From Lepidurus packardi (lineage: Eukaryota; Arthropoda; Branchiopoda; Notostraca; Triopsidae): a DNA stretch of 64,000 bases. The stretch lies in assembly GCA_023053545.1 (NCBI GenBank), contig JAKZAN010000001.1, positions 13,284,024-13,348,023 on the forward strand, written 5' to 3'. The position numbers and the translations under genes were made by a program. The notes below the pieces were generated by a model. That model had not been told where the DNA came from and searched no databases. It was given only the letters and a program-made list of their open reading frames with translations. The stretch's first letter is position 1; each line of letters starts with the position of its first letter. Below are positions 22,822 through 33,017 of the stretch, in pieces.

Positions 22822-25476
22822 ATGGCAACCTCCATCAAAGAAAAACAGATTGGTAATTGACTAACTTTCATTAATATTGTCACGCTATACAATTTCAATT
22901 TGGCGTGACAATATGAATCAGTACTAAGTTTTGACGCCTTGTCGTTTAGGGGCATTAAAGCAAATGCTGAACTTTAATCAGCCCATGTCGAAGGCCACGG
23001 TTGCGGAGCCGGTCTGGAAAATTCTGATCTATGATCGTTACGGGCAAGATATTATCTCCCCACTATTGTCTGTCAAAGAACTGCAAGAATTGGGTGTTAC
23101 CCTGCACATGTACGTTGGCTCGTTGGATAAGAAAGAATTAGACGACAGGTTAATCCTTCCTGTTTCTTAAAGGCAGCTACATTCTCAGCGCGATCCTATC
23201 CCAGATGTTCCAGCTATCTATTTCTGCGTTCCGAGCGAAGAGAATCTGGGAAGGATTGGCCAGGATATGCAAGCTGGATTGTATGACGCCTACCATTTCA
23301 ATTTCATATCCCCCATCACGAGACAGCGATTAGAAGAACTAGCATCTTCTGCCTTGAATGCTTCAGCGGTACCCGAGATCCGCAAGGTAATCCTTTTAAC
23401 TAGTGACTTTCCAACAAAATCGAAAAAATTGCTTTTTATAGGTGCATGACCAGTATATAAATTTTATTTCCTTGGAAGATGATTTGTTCACGTTGCGGTG
23501 TCAAAATAGCGACATAATCTCCTACTATTGTAAGGTACTCCTAACGTGGTACAATTCATGTTACATTTTTCTTTGTAGCTATGAACCGTGGAGATGTCAA
23601 GGACACTGAAATGGATCAAATATTGGATATTGTTGTCGACAGTTTATTTTCCGTCTTTGCCACTTTGGGTAAGATCCTAACCCCCTTTTTTGGACTTTTA
23701 AGCATGTGTCTGTAAAGGAACGGTTCCCATTATTCGCTGTTCGAAGAATAACGCAGCAGAAATGGCTGCCGAAAAACTGGATAAGAAGTTGCGCGAAAAT
23801 TTGCGTGATACTCGCAGCAGTTTGTTCACTGCAGACAGCCATTCAGGCCAGCTTAGCTTCCAACGCCCTTTGCTTGTCCTGCTCGACCGCAATCTTGACA
23901 TGGCCACCCCGTTACACCATACATGGACCTATCAAGCTTTAACCCACGAGGTGCTCGACCTTAGCCTGAACCGAGTAACTGTAAAAGAAGGCGAAGATGA
24001 AGACAAAGCGGCTGGGCATCATCGCACACCTGTCAAACACAAAACCCGAACTTGCGACCTGGATGATAGGGACAAATTTTGGGTCCAATACAAGGGCAGT
24101 CCTTTTCCAATTGTGGCAGAAAGCATTCAAGAAGAACTAGAAGAGTATAAAGCTTCAGAAGGAGAAGTCAAGCGCCTTAAAGAATCTATGGTATTGCAAA
24201 ATGCTTTGTGTTTATATTAAATTTATAAGGAATTGTCTATTGCGTAGGGCTTGGGAGACGAGAGTGATGCTGCAGTAGGCGCATTATCCAATACCACAGC
24301 GAAATTAACTTCGGCGGTTAGCTCTTTGCCCCAACTGTTAGAAAAGAAAAGGCTGATTGATATGCACACTACCATTGCGACGGGTGTGTTGATATTTTAG
24401 TATTTTAATTTTATGTATTGATATAATAATAATTTAATTTTTAGCGGTTCTTGAGCAGATCAAGCACAGGAAGCTTGATGTCTTTTTTGAAATCGAAGAA
24501 AAAGTGATGAGTAGGACTGCATTAGATAAAAGTCTGATGGATATCTTAAGCGACTCGGAATGTGGAACGCCGGAAGACAAAATGCGCTTATTTTTAATTT
24601 ACTATATGTGCGATGCTTCCAACATTTCCGAGGTAAGGTTTGCTTATGGGTTCAAATCATAAATAATGTTTGTTGTTATATAGCCGGAATTGGAACAATA
24701 TTCCACTGCACTACGTAATGCAGGATGCAACCTTGCCCCTCTTCGTTACATGAAACGTTGGAAGTAAAGTTTTCGACTACAGAGCATGAGACTTTTGGTC
24801 TAATCCGGTTTATTATAGAGCATACACCAGAATGGCAGCCGCTTCTAATCAGTATGTAGGCGGTGGAACCAAGACTGTGGGCATGTTTGCCAAGTTAATG
24901 TCCCAAGGCTCGTCCTTTGTTATGGAAGGAGTCAAGAACTTGGTAGTTAAAAAACACGTAAGATTGCAATCAGGTCGTCCCAAAAGACTCCGAATCTAAT
25001 GAGCTAGTTGGTATAACCCAGAATTTGCCGGTGACACGCATTATGGACCAGTTGATGGAACTCAAACAAGGTCCTGAAACAGAGGACTATCGCTATTTTG
25101 ATCCCAAATTGTTGCGTTCTAATGACGGCAGCATCCCACGCAGTCGAGCAGCGTTTCAAGAGGCCGTAGTCTTTGTGGTGGGTGGAGGAAACTATGTCGA
25201 GTACCAAAATCTGGTGGATTATGCTAAAGTAAGATATTTGAATGCACTTATGGTATTTTAAAAGTGCGAATCATTTACAATTTCGCCAATTAACGGTTAT
25301 TCTTTAGACCAAAACTGCGAATGGAACCCCGAAACGAGTAATTTATGGTTGTTCGTCGTTATTTAATGGGGATCAATTCCTAAAACAGGTAAACGAGCGA
25401 TGGAATCAAGAAACCTAACCTTTCTAAAAAATTACATTTATTATAGTTAGCACTTTTGGGAGAGGAAATGGAGTGA
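22822..25476 (+). CDS. SCFD1: Sec1/Munc18-family ER-Golgi SNARE regulator SCFD1 (Sly1)
   Basis: Thirteen exons: 22822-22852, 22950-23109, 23173-23386, 23442-23529, 23579-23668, 23718-24190, 24248-24383, 24445-24632, 24684-24763, 24819-24957, 25022-25228, 25308-25388, 25447-25476. Phases all agree, giving 638 residues against about 642 in human. The first exon codes only ten residues plus one base (MATSIKEKQI), matching the conserved SIRERQ start of Sly1. Diagnostic stretches include VWKILIYDRYGQDIISPL, LDKKLRENLRDTRSSLF, HHTWTYQALTHEVLDL and FVVGGGNYVEYQNLVDY. Family role: binds syntaxin-5-type SNAREs and promotes ER-Golgi vesicle fusion in the cytosol. Introns are 49 to 97 bp. No oddities in key regions. 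Confidence 0.96.
22874..22914 (+). repeat. Perfect 12-bp inverted repeat in SCFD1 intron 1
   Basis: ATATTGTCACGC at 22874-22885 pairs exactly with GCGTGACAATAT at 22903-22914 across a 17-nt AT-rich loop. It lies entirely within the 97-nt first intron, which would fold as a hairpin in the pre-mRNA. Confidence 0.9.
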
Positions 25477-26076
25477 AATGAGTGAGTTTGAGGTCTCAAA
25501 TACATACATTTTCTTTGGCTATACCCACAAACCAGACCTTGTTATTCCCCTGTAATTTTGCTACGAAACTTTCCCTTATCCTTTGATTTTTCTCATGACG
25601 CGACTTTTACCTTCACGTGCACCTAACCAGCTCGCGAACATTGCAAGGAAAAAACCGGTTTGATGCAATTCCCCGTCTGTAAAGGAAGGGAAAGGGACGC
25701 GAGCTAAACTCCTGAGGACCAAAGTGATTTCAGGACAGATAGTCATGAGGATCACTGTGACGTGTTACGAAATTTTTGTGTGAGAGGAATTCTTTATTTC
25801 CTTTCCTGTCTTCCTGAACGGTGTTGTTCTTTTACCTGTGTTCTTACCACACAACAGCTCGAGGGAACCCTGTGGAATAAGATCAGTAGATGCTGAAGGA
25901 ACTCTTTAAGGACCGAAAGCATAGGGAGACGTCGGTTATATATTGACTCCGAAGCACGTATCCAAAAAGTTTGGCTTCCTGCCCTGGGTTCCAGCTACCC
26001 CTCGTTGCCTGAATCTTTCATATGAAAGTCATCACTCTTCCGGTACGAAAGCAAGTTGGTATTGGTCCTCCTTATC
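25477..26076. other. Intergenic, SCFD1 3' side and promoter side of next gene
   Basis: No gene recognised. The first part after the SCFD1 stop is probably 3' UTR, but no AATAAA was found close by. The second part must hold the upstream region of the gene starting at 26077. Confidence 0.5.
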
Positions 26077-26881
26077 ATGGCCAGCGACGAAGAAACTGAA
26101 GTGAAGGTGGAAAAAAAGTGGAACCGGGTCCTCTTCCGGATTGGTGAAGACAAGCACCAGTTAATTACGGTGGAACGTAATTCTCCGTGTGCGAAACCAC
26201 CGCCTAAAGCATACCCAGTTAAAGACAATTTGCGTGCTCGTCGAAATTACGTAACTGGGGCATCTTTGTCTGACAGTCCTGATGTGATTCGTACCGATTC
26301 CGAGGCCGAAGACTATGAAGCTGGACCGGAACGTTTATCTAATAAGACTACGGACAAGGATGCAACTATGCCAAAGGGCAAGAAACGTAAACGTATAACC
26401 AAGAAGGTATACCTTTCATTTTTAACCAGTTCTTATAATCGAGAAAATTTTGCATTCTTTTCTGGTTATATTTGTGTTATTACAAAACACCCACGGGATG
26501 CAATCATTGGATCACAGCAAAGGAATTTGATGGGGTAGAGAATACAAAATAGCGGATGTCACTTCTAGGAAAGTCAATGCGTAACCAGTCTTGTGCAGTT
26601 TGCAGTGGCATGTGCGACAACATAATGGCTGGAATCCCTAATGACCGCTCCCATGTTCCCCTTAATTCCCTTTTTACATTAAAATCCCAACATATCACTT
26701 TTCTTTCACATAATTTCTTTTGTTTTTTGTCTTCCCTCGTTCGCAGAGTTTCAAGAAAGCAGGAAAACGGGTACAGTGGGTCTTGAAGAAAGGCTGCAAA
26801 GGATTGGGTTGGTGTGTCATCAAGATTTTCAATACCAATGCTGCTGTCTACAACCAAGACTCTCGCACGTGTGTTTGTTGA
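26077..26881 (+). CDS. Unknown protein A: acidic then Lys-rich, Cys-containing C-terminus
   Basis: Two exons, 26077-26406 and 26747-26881, phase 0, giving 154 residues. I do not recognise a family. The N-terminal part is charged and acidic (DEETEVKVEKK, later TDSEAEDYEAG). The end of exon 1 is strongly basic (PKGKKRKRITKK), resembling a nuclear localisation signal. Exon 2 continues basic then turns aromatic/hydrophobic with four Cys (KKGCKGLGWCVIKIF, final CVC). An upstream in-frame Met at 26056 is possible but adds only a hydrophobic heptapeptide. Layout resembles unknown protein B at 33793-34572: acidic, basic block, phase-0 intron, basic-hydrophobic tail. A retrotransposon lies 33 bp after its stop codon. 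Confidence 0.6.
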
Positions 26882-26914
26882 ACAGACGGATTACGAACAG
26901 ATTATGTATATGTT

Positions 26915-27279
26915 TGTCGGAATTTATTCCTTCAACGTTGATTTGTTGACCATTCTGAAACCTTGTATGCACTTTTTCCCTTTACCTTCTTAATGATCCC
27001 TTTCTCGAAAACGCTTTCATTTCGCCTTTGCCGCTTGTTCTTTCCTTCAACGTTTGTTTCTTCCACTAGTCCTCTGCACTATATATAGTTCTCTGTAAAA
27101 CGCTCAAGATAGGCAGTCAGAAAACGCACGAAGCAAAATATACAACGTGTCGAAGCTCAAATCTCTCTGTTTAAGTAACGGACAAAGCCCTCTCCCCCCA
27201 AAACACAACGCAGGACCTTCAGGCAAGCGCCAACCATTCCCAGCCATCCTCCCCCCTTTACTACCACATATTGTCGAAA
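26915..27279 (+). repeat. Left LTR of BEL/Pao element
   Basis: 365 bp, matching 32630-32994 with no difference seen. A TATATATA box at 27080-27087 should place transcription start about 30 bp downstream, near AGGCAGTCAG at 27111-27120. That implies U3 of about 200 bp. No AATAAA is visible, so polyadenylation must use a variant signal. Confidence 0.95.
27080..27087 (+). promoter_or_regulatory. TATA box of the LTR promoter
   Basis: TATATATA in the left LTR (same in the right LTR). The GTCAG about 35 bases downstream resembles an arthropod initiator. The right LTR copy could drive transcription outward into the flanking genomic DNA. Confidence 0.55.
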
Positions 27280-27283
27280 TATT

Positions 27284-27296
27284 TGGTGCCGTGACC
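27284..27296 (+). other. Primer-binding site (tRNA)
   Basis: TGGTGCCGTGACC begins four bases after the LTR end. TGG pairs with the 3' CCA of a tRNA primer, as expected of an LTR element. The tRNA type was not identified. Confidence 0.7.
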
Positions 27297-27299
27297 AGG

Positions 27300-30200
27300 A
27301 TGGCTGAGTCCCTCTCTCACCTGAAACGAGCTCGCGGTTCAGCTCGTGGAGCGGTTACCCGAACGAAGAACTTAGGAGACAATCTCTTAGCAGAGCCTAG
27401 CACCCCAATCGAGATGATCAGTCAACTCACTCGCATCATATCCACGCTTAACGCTAAACGCGAAACAATCAACGATCTTACGGAGAAAATCAAAGCAACC
27501 CTCACCCTCGACTCCGAACTAGACGAAGAATACAAGCAAGATGACGCCTGGCAGTCCGAGTTTGAAGAGACCTACATACGGTTTGAAGCTAAATTGGCCT
27601 TATACAAATCATTACCCCCATCAACTTCAACGCTCTTGCTTCCTCCAAGTACTACCCCTAATAACCCTACTATTTCGCTACCCTCTGCCTCTTCTGTTTT
27701 ACCTAGCACCTCAGCAATTCCTCCTAACGGCCTATCCCCTCAATCCCTTCCTGTTCCTTCGGCCTTTTTCCGCAAATCCAAACTCCCAGTATTGCAATTA
27801 CAAAAGTTTGACGGGAATGTCCTCCATTGGCAGTGTTTTTGGGACACATTCCGCTCCGAGATTCATGATGACCCGGAACTTAACCCCGTGATCAGATTTC
27901 ACTATCTCCTCTCGGTCTTGGAGAAGGAAGCCAAAGACACCGTAGCCGGCCTACAACCAACTGATGCCAATTACACGCACGCCGTATCCCTTCTACGAGA
28001 CGTTTATGGGAAGCCAGAGAAAATAATTCACGCTCATATGAAAGCCCTTCGAACTCTTAAAGCACCGAACAATTCGCCAGACTCCCTCAAATCTTTCCTT
28101 CATCAACTGAACACCCACCTGCGAGGACTCGAGGCGCTAGGAAGAGCACCTGACTCTTACGGAGAGTTTTTAGTCGGTCTTCTACTGGATAAGCTGCCCA
28201 CTGCAACCAGACGCAACCTTGCCCGACTCCAGAATTCCACATCATGGACCCTTCCCGCACTCTGCGAAGCGTTAAGGCAAGAAGTCGACCTTTTGGACTC
28301 TAATAAAGATGATAAGTTGGCCCCAACGGAAAACCACAAGCTCAAGCCCACCCCACATCAGAACCCAACAGCCTCGGCTCTCGTTTTGGGCACCCAAAAT
28401 AACCCGCGTACGCCCAAATGCGCCTTTTGTGAAGATTCCCACAAATCCATTGATTGTACTCGCTACACTACACCTGACCAACGTCGACAAATCGTTAAAG
28501 AGAAAAAACTCTGTTTTAACTGTCTTTCAAGCTCAAATCACTCAATGGTGGCGAACTGCAAATCAAAGGGTAGATGCCGCATGTGTCAAAAGATGCACCA
28601 CACCAGCCTTCATAATTCCACTCACAGGCCCCCCACCCAAGAATCGTCTGGAGAAGCCGCGCCCCCTACTACGTCCCTTACCATCAGCTCTGCTCGTACT
28701 AACCCAGCCATCGTTTACCTTAAAACCGCTATAGCTCCGGTTACAATAAATGGGAAAACAACAAATGCTAATATTTTGATCGATGAAGGAGCTCAAACGT
28801 CCTTCGTAACTTCTAGCCTGCTAAAAAGACTGCAACATATTCCCCGCAAGTACGTAAATACTACCCTCAACGTCTTTGGTTCGAGCAGTCAACGCGCGCT
28901 TCCCATCACTAAGCTTTCAGTCATCAATTTAAACAAAGAACCTACAGTAATTGATGTCGCCGTTGTTCCAATTATCGTAGTACCCTTACACCTGCAAACG
29001 CAAGTAGAGGTTAAAAACCTACCGCACCTACAAACCCTTCCGCTGGCCCATCCAAACGTCGGTCAAGAACCCTTTAATGTTGACATTTTAATAGGAGCTG
29101 ACTTCGCGTGGGAATTTTTGGAAGACGTCATTATTAGAGGCCCTGGTCCTACTGCTGTCAAATCCTCACTAGGATTCCTTCTTTCTGGTCCCCTTCAAGC
29201 TAATTCTTCATCCACACCGACGTCCACACTGCTCCTCATTGGGAACGCCGCTGATCCCGAAGAACGCAGCCTAGAACACTTTTGGCAACTTGAAGCTGTG
29301 GGAATCGGCGCTGCAAGGGAAGAGGAAGATTTCCTCCATACTTATCAAACTTCCATGATTACGCGACTAGAAGACGGACGTTATGAAGCCAAACTCCCAT
29401 GGAAAGCTGATCACCCGCCTCTTCCCTCGAACTTCGACCTCTCCTTTGCTCGTACCCAATCCCTAGTCCGACGCTTACGAAAGACCCCCTCCCTTCTTTT
29501 GGCATACGACTCGGTGATACGAGATTACCTCAAGAAACAGTTCATCGAAAAGGTAGACGGACGTTCGAATCCTCCCACCTCCCATTATTTACCACATCGT
29601 GCCGTTCTGAAAGAGTCCTCCACCACCCCACTTAGAGTTGTATTCGACTGCTCTAGTAGACCCTCTGAAATTGATCCCAGCCTCAATCAATGTCTCGAAT
29701 CCGGTCCTCCACTACAAAAGGACCTTTGCGGAATACTTCTCCGTTTCCGCCTCCATCAGTACGTTGTTTCGAGTGACATAGAGAAAGCTTTCCTCAACAT
29801 TGCTATTGACAAGAAAGACCGTGACTTCCTCCGATTCCTTTGGCCTCGTCACCCTGAAAACCCTAACTCCCCTTTTGAGACTTACCGATTTAAAGTACTG
29901 TTATTTGGAGCAACCTCTTCACCGTTCATTCTACTATCTGTTCTCCACCAACATCTTTCGTCGTATGGTACACCCGTAGCCCAAACACTGCAGCGAGACC
30001 TTTATATAGACAACCTCCTCACGGGTATGTCTTCTGAAGCAGATCTTTTAAGTTTGTACAACGAGTCCCGACGCATTCTTACAGACGCTCAACTAAATTT
30101 GCGCGACTGGGCTACTAATAGTCCCCTTTTGCACCAGCAGCTACAACTCGACCACATTGCTTCAACTAGAAATCCGGTGAAGACCCTTGGAATGCTCTGG

Positions 30201-32606
30201 GATTCCACCATGGATGTCCTGTCCTATCCAGTCCTAACGTTCAACACTAAGATCCCCTTGACGAAAAGATTGCTACTTCAGAACATAAGTAAAATTTTCG
30301 ACCCTTTAGGATACCTCAACCCCATCACGACGCCCGCCAAACTTCTCATGCAAGACTTGTGGAAATTAGACATCACTTGGGATGATCCAGTCCCAGAATC
30401 CGTGGTTAGCTCGTGGGACAAATTCCGAGAAAACTTGTCGGCTATTGGCCAAATTAAACTCCCTCGACCCTATTTTTCCTCCCAAGTAGATTCTACAACT
30501 CTACACATATTTGCTGATGCCAGCCCGAAGGCATACGGAGCCGTAGTTTATCTGGTTTCGCCGGACGCTTCTGCTTTTGTCTTCTCAAAATCTAGAGTAG
30601 CTCCACTAAAAGCCTTAACTCTCCCACACTTAGAACTCCTGGCACTACTACTAGCTTGTCGTTTGGCGCATTTCGTTCAAACGGAACTTTTCCCGGACAA
30701 TTTCAAACCCATTTTCCTGTGGACTGACTCCCGCATTGTCCTACATTGGTCCACTGGTTCACGACCCCCGCGGCGCGTTTTGGAGAATCGAGTACTGGAA
30801 ATAAAGCAACTCATGGAACGTTTACAAGCCAAAGTCGCATATTGCCCCACGGAGCAAAATCCGGCTGACTTACTTACTCGAAGCCTTTCTTCAAAGAAGT
30901 TCCTCGATTCAACGCTTTGGAATCATGGTCCCCCCTTAATTCATCACCCGACCCCGGATGATCCTTCTTCGTCGGTAGTCCTGTTCCTAACAGAAGAAAA
31001 CGCCCCAAGCTCCACGCTTCCGACTAATCCGGACATTTTCTATCGATTTAACTCTTGGCCCAAACTTGTCGCTGTGCTCACTTGGATTCGTCGTTTCATC
31101 CACAATCTGCGTTCCGTCCCTAAGCGCACTGGCCTCCTCTTACCATCTGATCGGACATTAACCGAAGAATGGATTATTCAGCGTTCACAACAAGTCGAGT
31201 TCCCAGAGATCCACGATAGACTTCGTGATTCCAAGGTGACTCCTCAATTACCAATCATTGGACAATTAGGACTCTACCTGGATGAGAAATCTCTTATTCG
31301 TTGTCGTGGCCGCATCCAAAATGCGTCTTTACCCTATGCTGCTAAACATCCAGTTTTACTCGCTAAAACATCTCCTATTTCCTCCCTCCTGATTCGTCAC
31401 ATCCACGAAGAATCCCTCCACTCCGGATCACATTCCGTGCTCACACAGTTACGGCAACGGTTTTGGATACCGGCTGCGTTAACCCTCATCAAACGCGTAA
31501 TTCGCGCATGCATCATATGCAAACGACTACATGGAACTCCGTTTCACGTCACCCAAGCTGCTCCTTTACCACTCTCCCGAGTGTCCCCTGGCGTTCCTTT
31601 TCAAGTCACTGGAGTCGATTTTCTCGGTCCCCTATTCGCTAAAGTCCCACAAGATGGTTCTGACCTTAAGGTGTATCTTTGCCTCTTTACATGTGCGAAA
31701 ATACGCGCGGTACACTTGGAACTTGTTCGCGATCTACGAGCATCAACGTTTCTTCACGCCCTTCAACGATTTACCAATCGCCGAGGATGCCCTGAGATCC
31801 TTATGTCGGACAACGCTTCCACCTTCGAAGCTGCCTCTTCATTCCTAGAAGACTTTCAGACCTCCCCCACGATTGGATGTTTTCTCTCACGTCGCAAGAT
31901 CAACTGGACGCACATTCCCAAACGAGCTCCTTGGTATGGGGGTTTTTGGGAACGTCTAGTGGGTATAACCAAATCGCATCTGAAGAAGACCTTAGGTAGA
32001 GCTCGAGTTGACATTGAAGACCTTACGACTCTAACTATCGCCATCGAAGCTCAGTTGAATAATCGACCTTTGACCTCAAACTCTCAAGATATCAACGACG
32101 ACTCCCCCCTTACTCCTTCCCACTTCCTGCACGGTAGAATTCTCCCGGTTTTGCATTGCGACACATCGGATTTAGAAACTAATGAGCTTAATGACTTATC
32201 TCAGTTTAATTCTAGATATCAAGCTTTGTTACAATCCTTCTGGCGACGTTGGACTCATGACTACCTGACTTCCTTGCGCAATTATCATCATAATGTTACC
32301 ACGGGACCTGCAAAAGAACCGAAAGTGGGCGACCTCGTGCGCATACATAACGATAGTAAACGGTTGTTCTGGAAGCTCGGCGTAGTAACAAAAATCATCC
32401 GAGGCCTTGACGGAATCGTACGTTCGGTGGAGCTACGAACTGCCACTGGATTAACTAACCGACCTATAACTAAACTCTACCCGCTGGAGCTTCATGTAGA
32501 CCCTAAGCCGGAAGCAGACCCGCCTGTCCGAACCAGACCCACCCGGCTTGCTGCCGACGCTGCTCGCGAACGTTTGAGAAATCTGGCTGAAGCTGACGAA
32601 ATCTAA
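27300..32606 (+). CDS. BEL/Pao Gag-Pol polyprotein
   Basis: 1,768 residues from the first ATG after the primer-binding site. The frame is open back into the LTR to 27147, but that part is not expected to be translated. Order: Gag with DUF1759-like core (about 160-350); Cys/His knuckles (CAFCEDSH near 374, then CFNC and CRMC); aspartic protease DUF1758-like with IDEGAQ near 494 (DEG in place of DSG or DTG); reverse transcriptase with SDIEKAF and LYIDNLLTG near 900 (YIDN instead of YVDD); RNase H with FADASPKAYG near 1070; integrase with HHCC zinc motif near 1370-1400 and the DDE-type core including GVDFLGP, MSDNAS and WYGGFWERL; C-terminal DUF5641-like FWRRWTHDYL. No stop or frameshift. No env frame follows. 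Confidence 0.95.
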   Translation: MAESLSHLKRARGSARGAVTRTKNLGDNLLAEPSTPIEMISQLTRIISTLNAKRETINDLTEKIKATLTLDSELDEEYKQDDAWQSEFEETYIRFEAKLALYKSLPPSTSTLLLPPSTTPNNPTISLPSASSVLPSTSAIPPNGLSPQSLPVPSAFFRKSKLPVLQLQKFDGNVLHWQCFWDTFRSEIHDDPELNPVIRFHYLLSVLEKEAKDTVAGLQPTDANYTHAVSLLRDVYGKPEKIIHAHMKALRTLKAPNNSPDSLKSFLHQLNTHLRGLEALGRAPDSYGEFLVGLLLDKLPTATRRNLARLQNSTSWTLPALCEALRQEVDLLDSNKDDKLAPTENHKLKPTPHQNPTASALVLGTQNNPRTPKCAFCEDSHKSIDCTRYTTPDQRRQIVKEKKLCFNCLSSSNHSMVANCKSKGRCRMCQKMHHTSLHNSTHRPPTQESSGEAAPPTTSLTISSARTNPAIVYLKTAIAPVTINGKTTNANILIDEGAQTSFVTSSLLKRLQHIPRKYVNTTLNVFGSSSQRALPITKLSVINLNKEPTVIDVAVVPIIVVPLHLQTQVEVKNLPHLQTLPLAHPNVGQEPFNVDILIGADFAWEFLEDVIIRGPGPTAVKSSLGFLLSGPLQANSSSTPTSTLLLIGNAADPEERSLEHFWQLEAVGIGAAREEEDFLHTYQTSMITRLEDGRYEAKLPWKADHPPLPSNFDLSFARTQSLVRRLRKTPSLLLAYDSVIRDYLKKQFIEKVDGRSNPPTSHYLPHRAVLKESSTTPLRVVFDCSSRPSEIDPSLNQCLESGPPLQKDLCGILLRFRLHQYVVSSDIEKAFLNIAIDKKDRDFLRFLWPRHPENPNSPFETYRFKVLLFGATSSPFILLSVLHQHLSSYGTPVAQTLQRDLYIDNLLTGMSSEADLLSLYNESRRILTDAQLNLRDWATNSPLLHQQLQLDHIASTRNPVKTLGMLWDSTMDVLSYPVLTFNTKIPLTKRLLLQNISKIFDPLGYLNPITTPAKLLMQDLWKLDITWDDPVPESVVSSWDKFRENLSAIGQIKLPRPYFSSQVDSTTLHIFADASPKAYGAVVYLVSPDASAFVFSKSRVAPLKALTLPHLELLALLLACRLAHFVQTELFPDNFKPIFLWTDSRIVLHWSTGSRPPRRVLENRVLEIKQLMERLQAKVAYCPTEQNPADLLTRSLSSKKFLDSTLWNHGPPLIHHPTPDDPSSSVVLFLTEENAPSSTLPTNPDIFYRFNSWPKLVAVLTWIRRFIHNLRSVPKRTGLLLPSDRTLTEEWIIQRSQQVEFPEIHDRLRDSKVTPQLPIIGQLGLYLDEKSLIRCRGRIQNASLPYAAKHPVLLAKTSPISSLLIRHIHEESLHSGSHSVLTQLRQRFWIPAALTLIKRVIRACIICKRLHGTPFHVTQAAPLPLSRVSPGVPFQVTGVDFLGPLFAKVPQDGSDLKVYLCLFTCAKIRAVHLELVRDLRASTFLHALQRFTNRRGCPEILMSDNASTFEAASSFLEDFQTSPTIGCFLSRRKINWTHIPKRAPWYGGFWERLVGITKSHLKKTLGRARVDIEDLTTLTIAIEAQLNNRPLTSNSQDINDDSPLTPSHFLHGRILPVLHCDTSDLETNELNDLSQFNSRYQALLQSFWRRWTHDYLTSLRNYHHNVTTGPAKEPKVGDLVRIHNDSKRLFWKLGVVTKIIRGLDGIVRSVELRTATGLTNRPITKLYPLELHVDPKPEADPPVRTRPTRLAADAARERLRNLAEADEI

Positions 32607-32620
32607 TAGCATCCCGGCCG

Positions 32621-32629
32621 GCGGGAGGA
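32621..32629 (+). other. Polypurine tract of BEL/Pao element
   Basis: GCGGGAGGA abuts the right LTR start at 32630. It is the expected primer site for plus-strand DNA synthesis, though short and with one C. Confidence 0.6.
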
Positions 32630-32994
32630 TGTCGGAATTTATTCCTTCAACGTTGATTTGTTGACCATTCTGAAACCTTGTATGCACTTTTTCCCTTTAC
32701 CTTCTTAATGATCCCTTTCTCGAAAACGCTTTCATTTCGCCTTTGCCGCTTGTTCTTTCCTTCAACGTTTGTTTCTTCCACTAGTCCTCTGCACTATATA
32801 TAGTTCTCTGTAAAACGCTCAAGATAGGCAGTCAGAAAACGCACGAAGCAAAATATACAACGTGTCGAAGCTCAAATCTCTCTGTTTAAGTAACGGACAA
32901 AGCCCTCTCCCCCCAAAACACAACGCAGGACCTTCAGGCAAGCGCCAACCATTCCCAGCCATCCTCCCCCCTTTACTACCACATATTGTCGAAA
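32630..32994 (+). repeat. Right LTR of BEL/Pao element
   Basis: 365 bp, same as the left LTR. It is followed by the target duplication ATGTT at 32995-32999 and then host sequence. Confidence 0.95.
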
Positions 32995-33011
32995 ATGTTT
33001 TTTCCCTTTTT

Positions 33012-33017
33012 TAATAA
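33012..33017 (+). terminator. AATAAA signal, likely original poly(A) signal of unknown gene A
   Basis: AATAAA stands 17 bp after the right LTR. Before the retrotransposon inserted it would have been about 50 bp after the stop codon of the 26077-26881 gene. The element now separates stop codon and signal by 6.1 kb. Confidence 0.5.

Larger units (their letters stand above)
26915..32994 (+). mobile_element. Complete BEL/Pao LTR retrotransposon
   Basis: 6,080-bp element flanked by the 5-bp target duplication ATGTT (26910-26914 and 32995-32999). Its two LTRs of 365 bp look identical by eye. There is one gag-pol frame and no env. A primer-binding site sits four bases after the left LTR and a purine tract abuts the right LTR. 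LTRs begin TGT as usual but end AAA, not CA. Identical LTRs plus an intact frame indicate a very recent insertion, possibly still mobile. It landed in the presumed 3' UTR of unknown gene A. Confidence 0.95.

Noticed and set aside
22755..22955. Minus-strand ORF over the SCFD1 start
   Set aside because: Overlaps the well-supported first and second SCFD1 exons and the divergent promoter; no recognisable features.
27147..27299. Upstream extension of the BEL/Pao frame
   Set aside because: It lies inside the LTR and primer-binding site. Translation is expected from the ATG at 27300.
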